Shown here one piece after another: positions 1 to 6,131 of a DNA stretch of 35,778 nt. The stretch lies in assembly GCA_903876795.1 (NCBI GenBank), contig CAIRBK010000010.1, forward strand, positions 1-35,778. Reading direction: 5' to 3'. Each line of letters starts with the position of its first letter. Within the stretch, counting starts at the first letter, position 1. A program made the translations under genes and the position numbers. Under the pieces are notes generated by a model. The model was not told the DNA's origin and made no database searches. It saw only the letters and a list, made by a program, of their open reading frames with translations. Source of the stretch: an uncultured Verrucomicrobiota bacterium. Lineage in GTDB: Bacteria > Verrucomicrobiota > Verrucomicrobiia > Opitutales > Opitutaceae.

Positions 1-249
1 CTGTTTGTGCGCCTGCTCGAGCCGGGCCGCCACGTGGAGGCCGCCGGCAGCCGCAGGTGGTTCCTGGTGATCGCCGCCCGGCTGGTCGAAAGCGGTCGCC
101 AAAAGACCCTGCAACTCTCTGCGCAAGGCCGCTGGTGGGAACAACTCAAAGCCGGCTACACCCGCGTCGCCACATGGCTCGCCTCAACTGCGCCGCAGTT
201 GAAAATCCCACCGCCTCTTCCCGTTCAAATTCCCGCCTCCGCAACTTAA
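1..249 (+). CDS. Transposase, C-terminal fragment (5' end outside window)
   Basis: The frame is open from the first base of the window to a TAA at 247-249, giving 82 residues of a longer protein. The visible part has the feel of an IS1380/IS4-type C-terminus: a hydrophobic basic stretch (RRWFLVIAARLVESGRQ, about residues 17-33) followed by a leucine- and tryptophan-containing helix and a proline-rich tail. No catalytic DDE residue is visible because those lie upstream of the window. The short distance from the stop codon to the proposed IS end (27 bases) is normal for a transposase gene. The assignment is by resemblance and position only; a short chromosomal gene fragment is the alternative. 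Confidence 0.45.
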   Translation: MFVRLLEPGRHVEAAGSRRWFLVIAARLVESGRQKTLQLSAQGRWWEQLKAGYTRVATWLASTAPQLKIPPPLPVQIPASAT

Positions 250-276
250 AACCTTCCTTCAACTGCGCATTTTAGG
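1..276 (+). mobile_element. Right end of an insertion sequence (IS1380/IS4-like)
   Basis: The first 249 bases encode the C-terminus of a probable DDE transposase, and the following AT-richer 27 bases would carry the terminal repeat. Read inward from the right, this end begins CCTAAAATGCGCAGTTG, a CC start followed by a TGCGC core, which I associate with IS1380-type ends. The boundary is placed at 276 because the stop codon of the truncated tpsB gene starts immediately at 277-279. The other end of the element lies outside the window, so neither the repeat pair nor a target duplication can be verified. The family assignment is tentative. Confidence 0.45.
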
Positions 277-849
277 TTAAAACTGATAGCCAAGGCCGGC
301 CCAGAGTTGGGGGTTCCGGCCGCCGGCCGCTTCGGGGGCGCCGCCGGTCGCGCGCCAGGCGGCGTCGGCGCGGGCGGTCCACTGGTTGCGGTAGTTCCAC
401 CGCAGGCCTAGGCCGCCGCCGCCCAGCGTGCGCTGGTTGTCGGTGTTGGCAGGCGACGGATTGGTCGAGGTCCAGATGGTGGCCTGGTCGTAAAATACGG
501 TGCCCTGCCACTGGCCCCACGCCCGGGGCATGGGGAGCGCATGGCTCAACTCGGCAGTGAAGAGCAGGCCTTGGTCGCCAAACCGCTCGCCTTGGGGGAA
601 GGCGCGCACGCTGTACGGCCCCGCTCCGCCGAGTTGGTCGGCGGAATCCAGGTTGTCACTGGCCAGTTGCCCGGAGGCTTTCAGGTCGAGGAGGAAGCCC
701 AGCGGCAGGGTTTGCAAGCGCCCGGCCTGGAGCTCCAGCTTGCCCGCCCCGCCTTGCGTGCCGAGGAGGTCGGCGGCGCGAGCGGCCGCGTCGGTGATGT
801 TCGCGGAATCGAGAGCGAGGACCGAGATGCAAAAAACCTTACCCGGATA
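277..849 (-). pseudogene. TpsB/ShlB-FhaC-type outer-membrane transporter, C-terminal remnant
   Basis: TpsB proteins are Omp85-type barrels that export and activate large TpsA exoproteins in two-partner secretion. The frame is open from a TGA at 850-852 down to TAA at 277-279 with no convincing start codon. Recognisable homology begins near 813 and covers the last barrel strands. Key features are the LGG..GVRA-type strand (seen as LGGAGPYSVRAFPQGE), a GDQGLLFTAELSHALP strand, and a terminal phenylalanine in LWAGLGYQF, the outer-membrane barrel signature. A complete TpsB has about 550 residues, so the POTRA domain and most of the barrel are missing. The 5' break lies close to the end of the restriction gene, and the stop codon touches the IS end. 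No tpsA partner is visible. It is a broken gene and probably not expressed. Confidence 0.75.
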
Positions 850-908
850 TCATATAGACCTGAGAGCCCATGCCCGGAAAAGCCGAACCCAAAAACCGAA
901 TCCATGCC

Positions 909-3479
909 TTAGCCTGCAAGCATTCCGCTCAGGCGCTTCTCCCACTCGTCTTCGTCCACGACTTCAAACTTCATGACCATGCCGCGCATCGCGGGCACAT
1001 AGTCGGCCCACTCCTTGCGCTGGGCGTGCTCGCTGCACACGGCAAACACCGACCGTTTGTAATCGGTATCCTTGTTTCCTTTCAGGTGCAGACCCTTTGT
1101 CTCCACCACAAACACGCGGTCAAACTCCTCCTCGGCTCCATCCGCCTTGGCGGTGAAAATGAAGTCCGCGAAAATTCGTCCCCGTCGCCAGCCTTGTACC
1201 GCGTAATCCCGTTTGGCGCGGTTGCGATACCAGAAAAGGAGCAACTTCTCCTGTTCATCGAGCCACGTCGCCACCTCGGGCTCCAGCGTCCGCCCCAAAT
1301 CGTCGGCGGCCACATGTGCGAACAGATCGAGTTCAAATTGCGAGCCGTCGGTGCGCGTCGCCTTTTTCTCGCCGGGCTTTTTCTCCAGCTTCACCGGCAG
1401 GCGGTTTTCAATTCCGTGCTCGGCGTGGCTCAGGTGCTCGGTGACCACCATGAAGCGCAGTTCATCGCGCTTGAGGAGGTCGCGGAAAACGCCTTCGGCC
1501 AGGCGGTCGCGCTCGATCTCCAACTGCTTGCGCAGTTCTTCCACGATATAAACGTAGTTCTCGACCACGCGCTCACGCGGATACTTCGCCAAAAGCGTTT
1601 CGAACACCTTGCGCACAATCGCAAAGCCGCGCCACGGGTTGGGCAATGCGTCCAGCACATGGCCCGCCACGAACGCATAATCCAACTCCCCCGCCGGCGT
1701 CGCGAGATGACGCACCGCCTGTCCGTCGTCGCCCAGCGCGGTTTCGCCCAGCCCCGCGCGCAGCTCCACGTCCTGATCCTTGCGCTCCAGAAGCTGCAAA
1801 TCGGCCAGCGGCGACACATCCACCTGATCCCACGGCACGCGAGCGAGCAGGTCGGCCTCGTAGTGCGCGGGGCGCCATTCTTTTTTGCCTTCACGCACCA
1901 TGAACGCGGGCAGCACCAACCGCTTCGCCGCCTTGGCCAACGCCGGACGCGGCGGGAGCAACTCCGCCTTTTTGTCGGACGCCGAATCATTCTCGACGGT
2001 GTAACCGACCCGCTCGCGCAGGTCCCCGAGGCCTTCGGCCGCGAAGCCCTTGCGCACTTCGTCGAGCAGATCCACGCCGCGCCGCTGGAAGGCGAAGACG
2101 TAGCTTTCGTCGAGCGCGGGCACGCCCGTTTTCTTCGCGTAGGGTTGGCGCAGGATGCGCCCGACCAGCTGGGTGAGCGCGGTCTTTGACCCCGGGTTGG
2201 TGAGCACCGCGAGCACGTAAGCGAAGGAACAGTCCCAGCCTTCCTGCAACGCCTGCTTGGTGATGATGAAGCGCACCGGACAATCCTCGCGCATCAAGCC
2301 ACCCGCATCATCCACCGCCGCCAGCTCGTCCTGCGAACTGCTTTTAACCGCGACCCACTCGGGCGGCACGCCTTTGATGCCGACCAGCCATTCGCGCACA
2401 TCCTCGGCGTGGATCTTGCCCGCGCCGCGCTGTTCTTTGCCGGTGCGCTCGACCTGCACGAGGCAGATGGGCCGGATGGGATGTCCCGTTTGCCGCGCGT
2501 AATCGCCCGCCTGTTTCTCCAACAAATCACGGCGGACGAACGCCGCATGCAATGTATCGCGCCAGTCGGTGCTGCGTTTGTTGTAGATATTCAGGTCGAG
2601 CTTGATCATGCCCTCCTGCAACAGGTCCTGGCCGGAAATCTCCACCAACACGTTGCTTTCCTCGGGCGGCGTGGCGGACAGCTCCAGCACCAGACTCGGG
2701 TTGAATCCCTCCAGCGTCGAGCGCGCCCCGGTGCTGTAGGCCTTGTGGCCTTCGTCGAGGATGACGAGCGGGTTGAGCAAGCGGAGTGTGTTGCCCAGCG
2801 AGGTCTTGATCTGCCGTCCCCAAAAACCGCTCTCGCGCTCAAACGTATCGAGATTGGGAGTCCGCTTCAACAGCGCCGCGTGCGCCGCCGGATCGTCCTC
2901 ACGCGGAAAAAATGCATCGTAGCCGCCGCTGTCCTTGAACATGCGCAGCGTCTCCTTGGTGAGCCGGTTGGCCGAGGGCAGCATCAGCATGAGCACACAG
3001 AGATGCTCGGACACGTCGGCGGGCGAGAAGCCCGAGGTTTTCTCCAGGATCAAGGTGCGACCGGCCGAGGCGAGGTCGAGGGCCTGACGGTAGGGATGAT
3101 CGCGGTCTTTCAGCGCGCCGATGGTTTGCTGGTAAATCTGCGTGGTCGGCACGATCCAAAGCACAAGGCCGGTCTGGCGGCGGCGATAATGCGTGTGCAC
3201 CAAGTCGATGACCTTGGTTGCGAGGAAGGTCTTACCGCCGCCGGTCGGGACTTTGAGGCAGGCCATGGGCAGCGGCTCACCCGCACCGGTGCGACGGGGC
3301 ACGAGCGGACGCGGCCCGCCGGCCTTGGCCCAGGCACGGCCAACGTAGTCATAACCGCCCGCCAATTCGGGATCGATCGCCGCCATCTTGTCCGCCTTGG
3401 CGCGCTCCGCCGCCAGGGCTTGCAGCCAAGCCTGCACGGCATCGAGAGTGCGGCGTTGGTAGTCTTTGAGGAGGAGCAT
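909..3479 (-). CDS. res: Type III restriction enzyme, Res subunit
   Basis: This is the ATP-dependent DNA translocase/nuclease subunit that cuts foreign DNA in complex with Mod. The 856-residue protein has a superfamily 2 helicase core with Walker A TGGGKT (residues 79-84), DEGH box (242-245), motif III SAT (268-270), motif V around QEGWDC (412-417) and motif VI QLVGRILRQP (437-446). The C-terminal third ends in a PD-(D/E)xK-like nuclease: ADFIF with D772, then VVETKG with E793 and K795. The length is close to the lower end of the family. The frame stays open upstream into mod, but homology starts at MLLLKDYQ, so the ATG at 3479 was chosen, 44 bases after the mod stop. No Shine-Dalgarno sequence precedes it; a 19-base hairpin does. 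It appears intact. Confidence 0.93.
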   Translation of the reverse strand: MLLLKDYQRRTLDAVQAWLQALAAERAKADKMAAIDPELAGGYDYVGRAWAKAGGPRPLVPRRTGAGEPLPMACLKVPTGGGKTFLATKVIDLVHTHYRRRQTGLVLWIVPTTQIYQQTIGALKDRDHPYRQALDLASAGRTLILEKTSGFSPADVSEHLCVLMLMLPSANRLTKETLRMFKDSGGYDAFFPREDDPAAHAALLKRTPNLDTFERESGFWGRQIKTSLGNTLRLLNPLVILDEGHKAYSTGARSTLEGFNPSLVLELSATPPEESNVLVEISGQDLLQEGMIKLDLNIYNKRSTDWRDTLHAAFVRRDLLEKQAGDYARQTGHPIRPICLVQVERTGKEQRGAGKIHAEDVREWLVGIKGVPPEWVAVKSSSQDELAAVDDAGGLMREDCPVRFIITKQALQEGWDCSFAYVLAVLTNPGSKTALTQLVGRILRQPYAKKTGVPALDESYVFAFQRRGVDLLDEVRKGFAAEGLGDLRERVGYTVENDSASDKKAELLPPRPALAKAAKRLVLPAFMVREGKKEWRPAHYEADLLARVPWDQVDVSPLADLQLLERKDQDVELRAGLGETALGDDGQAVRHLATPAGELDYAFVAGHVLDALPNPWRGFAIVRKVFETLLAKYPRERVVENYVYIVEELRKQLEIERDRLAEGVFRDLLKRDELRFMVVTEHLSHAEHGIENRLPVKLEKKPGEKKATRTDGSQFELDLFAHVAADDLGRTLEPEVATWLDEQEKLLLFWYRNRAKRDYAVQGWRRGRIFADFIFTAKADGAEEEFDRVFVVETKGLHLKGNKDTDYKRSVFAVCSEHAQRKEWADYVPAMRGMVMKFEVVDEDEWEKRLSGMLAG

Positions 3480-3481
3480 GG

Positions 3482-3500
3482 CGGGGGATTCGAACCCCCG
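3482..3500 (-). promoter_or_regulatory. Hairpin directly upstream of the res start codon
   Basis: A perfect 6-bp stem (CGGGGG/CCCCCG) closes a 7-base loop that reads TTCGAAT on the coding strand. It lies 3 bases before the res ATG. Stem, loop size and loop bases match the T-arm of a tRNA, but there is no acceptor stem, anticodon arm or CCA around it. By position it covers where a ribosome would load, so it may limit Res translation relative to Mod. That role is inference. Confidence 0.4.
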
Positions 3501-3523
3501 GTGGCGGGGGGTCTTGAAAAAAC

Positions 3524-5221
3524 TTACTTGTCGAGGGCCTTGTAAATCTGGAACGGGAGCTGGTGGAAGGTGATGCGCAGACGATCCATAAAATGATCGT
3601 CGAGATATTTGGTCGGCGCGAACACGAGCTTTTGTTTGCCGCCGGGACCGCGCAGGGCGTTGGCGAGTTCGAGGTTGAGCGCGAGATTTTTGAGTTTTTC
3701 GAGATCCTCGGTGTAGAGCAGGAAAACGTCGTAGAGCCGGCTCGTGCCGATGAACCAATCCTTGCGCTTCATCTTGCGGGCGTCGAATTCCTCGCCGGTG
3801 GCGGTGAAGAACAGATAACGAGCCAGTGATTCGTAGTCGGGCAGGTCTTGGCCCTCGAGGATTGAGTGCAGGGAGAGCGGCTTGCCGAGTTTGAAAAAGG
3901 AAAAGGTACCGCCGAGGCCGGCTCGCAACGCCTCGTCTTTGGCGGTGGGCACGCCTTGGATGACACGACGCACACGCTCGGCCGTGATGGTGTCGGCGTA
4001 GTCTTCACCCTCGACGAGGAGGAACCGGCGGTTGCCGCCGTCGGCTTTGTTCAACGCGAGGACCGCATGCGCCGTCGTGCCGCTACCAGCGAAGCTGTCC
4101 ATGACGAGGGAGTCTTTGTCGGTAGCGAACTGCAGCAGTTCACGAACAAATGCGGACGGCTTCGGATACTGGAAGTGACGCGTTGATTCTGGGAAAAGCG
4201 TGCGAAGCTCATTCGCACCGAGGCGAGTGTCTAATTCGATGACGCTGGGTAATTTCGCCTCGTAGTCTTTGGCATAAACTTTGAGTTCGATGAGCTTAGT
4301 TTCATCTTCCCCGAAGATGATCCGTTTTTTGTCGAGAAGGTCGCCCATCGTCTCCTTGGGGAAACGATAACCCATCAGCGGAGGCGTGCATGGCTTGCGC
4401 GTATCCGGGTGAATAACGTCATAACGATAGCCCTCTTTACCTGGATTGTGAACCGAGCGCATGCCGGTGTAGATTCCACCTTTGTCGATAAACTTATAGT
4501 CTTCGAAAGGCCAAAGCTGGAAACGGTTTTCCCGAAACCACTTCGTATATGCGTCCTGCAGGTCGGATTGGCTGTGGTGTTTCGCAATCAACTCGGTCTC
4601 GAGAGCGTGTAGACGCAGCTTTACGCCGAGATTGGGATTCTTCCACGTTTTAGGAAGGCGGTCCTTTTTCTTGGCGTAGCAAACAACGTATTCATGCTCC
4701 ACGCTGATGAGAGTGGGATTATTGTCGGTGACGTTCCGCCAAGCGATTTCGGCCACGAGATTATCCTCCCCAAAAATTTCATCCAGTAGACAGCGCAGGC
4801 GGTGAACTTCATTGTCGTCGATAGACACGAAGATGACGCCTTCATCGGAGAGAAATTCGCGGAGCATCCGCAGACGCGGGAGCATCATGCAGCACCATTT
4901 GTCGTGGCGGGTGAGGTCTTCGCGGTCCACCGTCTTGCCCAACCACTCTTGGAGCATGGGTGAGCTGACGTTGTCGTTGTAGGCCCAGCCTTCGTTGCCG
5001 GTGTTGTAGGGCGGGTCGATATAGATGCACTTCACCTTGCCCGAATAGGTGGGCAGCAGGGCCTTGAGTGCCTTCAAGTTGTCGCCGTGGACAATGACAT
5101 TGTCGTGCAGGCTGGCCTTGTCGGTGAGGCTTTTGGCTTTGACCGGCGTCAGCTCGTGATAAGGCACAACCAAGTGATGGTGCTGCACGAAGGTTTTGCC
5201 TTTGAAATGGAGGGACGGCAT
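3524..5221 (-). CDS. mod: Type III DNA methyltransferase (N6-adenine), Mod subunit
   Basis: Mod recognises the target sequence and methylates adenine on one strand, and it gives the Mod-Res complex its specificity. The 565-residue protein has the beta-class motif order: DPPY (catalytic motif IV, residues 69-72) before FAGSG (motif I, AdoMet binding, 377-381). The target recognition domain falls between them, about residues 160-345. The ATG at 5221 was chosen because family homology starts at MPSLHFKGK; a GTG at 5281, adjoining the regulator stop codon, would add 20 residues. The region encoding the recognition domain (about 4186-4741) is clearly less GC-rich than its flanks, hand-counted at 42-50% per line against about 63%. 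Gene order regulator-mod-res implies one transcript. Confidence 0.95.
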   Translation of the reverse strand: MPSLHFKGKTFVQHHHLVVPYHELTPVKAKSLTDKASLHDNVIVHGDNLKALKALLPTYSGKVKCIYIDPPYNTGNEGWAYNDNVSSPMLQEWLGKTVDREDLTRHDKWCCMMLPRLRMLREFLSDEGVIFVSIDDNEVHRLRCLLDEIFGEDNLVAEIAWRNVTDNNPTLISVEHEYVVCYAKKKDRLPKTWKNPNLGVKLRLHALETELIAKHHSQSDLQDAYTKWFRENRFQLWPFEDYKFIDKGGIYTGMRSVHNPGKEGYRYDVIHPDTRKPCTPPLMGYRFPKETMGDLLDKKRIIFGEDETKLIELKVYAKDYEAKLPSVIELDTRLGANELRTLFPESTRHFQYPKPSAFVRELLQFATDKDSLVMDSFAGSGTTAHAVLALNKADGGNRRFLLVEGEDYADTITAERVRRVIQGVPTAKDEALRAGLGGTFSFFKLGKPLSLHSILEGQDLPDYESLARYLFFTATGEEFDARKMKRKDWFIGTSRLYDVFLLYTEDLEKLKNLALNLELANALRGPGGKQKLVFAPTKYLDDHFMDRLRITFHQLPFQIYKALDK

Positions 5222-5281
5222 CGGATCAAAAAAGTCAGGAGATTGTGGGCAAAAACGGGGACGGTTGGAACGAAAAGACAC

Positions 5282-5674
5282 TCACATTTGCCCGGGTGAG
5301 GGCTGAACAAGAGCGGTGGAGGCCGGGTTATTTGCAGGGTTATTCACACGATACGCCGGAGCATCTTCCCCGACCCGGCCAAGGGCGGCTTCGGCAAGGT
5401 CAGTGTCTCCCTCGCAAGCCTCGATGACTTGGCGGGTCACGATGCGTTGTTTGAGTTCCGCGACCGAAACTTGGTAGGCCGCCGCAAAGGAGGCCGCCTG
5501 CGACAACGTAAGGACCCGATCATCTCTTTCATACTTACCCAAATGTGACTGATCGATGCCTAGAATCGAAGCTATCTGCCTTAAAGCCATACCCTTGTGC
5601 AGACGTGCCTTACGCAGCCATTGCCCCACGGTGAGCGGATTTGACTGTGTTGCGGGCGAATACTGGCTGGCCAT
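5282..5674 (-). CDS. XRE-family HTH regulator of the restriction-modification operon
   Basis: This is a 130-residue protein with one lambda-repressor/Cro-type helix-turn-helix at about residues 15-73 (LRKARLHKGMALRQIASILG, then a recognition helix with DQSHLGKYER). The C-terminal 40 residues are proline- and asparagine-rich and unrecognised. It is the first gene of the operon, 60 bases before the mod ATG, the position of controller (C) proteins in other restriction systems, though it is longer than a classic C protein (about 80-100). The ATG at 5674 is preferred over a TTG at 5689. The start codon lies inside a perfect inverted repeat, which suggests autoregulation. The DNA-binding assignment is sure; the target is inferred. 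Confidence 0.85.
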   Translation of the reverse strand: MASQYSPATQSNPLTVGQWLRKARLHKGMALRQIASILGIDQSHLGKYERDDRVLTLSQAASFAAAYQVSVAELKQRIVTRQVIEACEGDTDLAEAALGRVGEDAPAYRVNNPANNPASTALVQPSPGQM

Positions 5675-5704
5675 AATTTGGCCAGCCAATCATTAGCAGG
5701 CCAA
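5664..5704. promoter_or_regulatory. Probable operator of the restriction-modification operon
   Basis: A perfect 9-bp inverted repeat, TGGCTGGCC - 7 bases - GGCCAGCCA (5664-5672 and 5680-5688), surrounds the regulator's ATG (5672-5674). A third half-site, TGGCCTGCT on the minus strand at 5695-5703, pairs with the middle copy to make a second, wider dyad. Three half-sites at the start of an XRE-type gene are the layout of a self-regulated controller operator. The binding protein is inferred from position. Confidence 0.6.
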
Positions 5705-5728
5705 AAATCAACCTTTCTGTGCCAGTTT

Positions 5729-5744
5729 TTATCCCCGGGGATAA
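5729..5744. promoter_or_regulatory. 16-bp perfect palindrome upstream of the restriction operon
   Basis: The sequence TTATCCCCGGGGATAA is a perfect palindrome centred about 62 bases upstream of the regulator ATG. With a 3-base bulge the symmetry extends to CCAGT...ACTGG (5722-5748). It shares no motif with the start-codon operator. It could be a second protein site or mark an upstream promoter boundary. No T-tract follows on either strand that would make it a good terminator. Confidence 0.35.
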
Positions 5745-5854
5745 CTGGGTCCGGATGACGTGTGCGCGAGGATACTTGCAGAGGTTGAAAAAGCTTAAAC
5801 CAACCGATGGAGCGCACCCGAAAGTCCTGCGTGTTTTGACAACAGCACTCGTAT

Positions 5855-6031
5855 ATGAACCCGAAACGTAAATCTAAAAAAGCTCCACGCCCGGATCGAT
5901 GGACTTTGGCTTGGTGGCTCGGCGGAAAGTCTGTGTGGGTGTTGCTCCCGTTGAGTGTGTTGGTGGTCTGCCTGACAGCCCTGTTTCTGGCCTTTGCTTG
6001 TGTGAAGCATGGCTGGCCCGGGCAAAGATAG
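5855..6031 (+). CDS. Small membrane protein, 58 residues, unknown function
   Basis: The ATG at 5855 to TAG at 6029-6031 encodes 58 residues. The first 15 are strongly basic (MNPKRKSKKAPRPDR), a tryptophan-rich stretch follows (WTLAWWLGG), and residues 28-51 form one hydrophobic helix ending FACVK. The layout predicts a single-pass inner-membrane peptide with its N-terminus in the cytoplasm. A TTGACA lies 14 bases upstream of the start, but no -10 at normal spacing is visible, and there is no Shine-Dalgarno sequence. It is convergent with gltB and followed by a 16-bp palindrome. I recognise no family. The basic-then-hydrophobic order is not expected from random sequence, but expression is unproven. 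Confidence 0.55.
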   Translation: MNPKRKSKKAPRPDRWTLAWWLGGKSVWVLLPLSVLVVCLTALFLAFACVKHGWPGQR

Positions 6032-6036
6032 GCGCA

Positions 6037-6052
6037 CTCCCGACGTCGGGAG
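6037..6052 (+). other. Perfect palindrome after the small membrane gene
   Basis: CTCCCGACGTCGGGAG is a 16-base perfect palindrome 5 bases past the stop of the 58-residue ORF. As RNA it would fold to a 6-bp stem with an ACGU loop. A short TTTT run occurs only 8 bases later, so it is at best a weak terminator for that gene. Confidence 0.35.
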
Positions 6053-6068
6053 CCTTGGATTTTCCAGA

Positions 6069-6100
6069 AAAAAGCCGCGCCTGTTGCGGGGCGCGGCTTG
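6069..6100 (-). terminator. Intrinsic terminator of gltB
   Basis: On the minus strand a stem AAGCCGCGCC / GGCGCGGCTT with an 8-base loop is followed by a run of six T, starting about 30 bases after the gltB stop. Stem strength, T-run and position fit a Rho-independent terminator. Confidence 0.8.
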
Positions 6101-6131
6101 GAAGGATCGCCCATGAACGGGCTCCTGTTTT

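Noticed and set aside
870-2189. 439-codon plus-strand frame opposite res
   Set aside because: It has no recognisable domain and mirrors the codon structure of the res gene, which has all helicase motifs.
3482-3500. tRNA gene suggested by a perfect T-arm
   Set aside because: There is no acceptor stem, D-arm, anticodon arm or 3' CCA around it on the minus strand; the plus-strand loop begins with A instead of T.
5836-5857. TTGACA plus TATATG as a sigma-70 promoter for the small membrane gene
   Set aside because: The spacing is only 10 bases, and the -10-like element overlaps the start codon.
6037-6052. Palindrome as an intrinsic terminator for the small membrane gene
   Set aside because: The T-run is short and 8 bases away; kept only as a palindrome.
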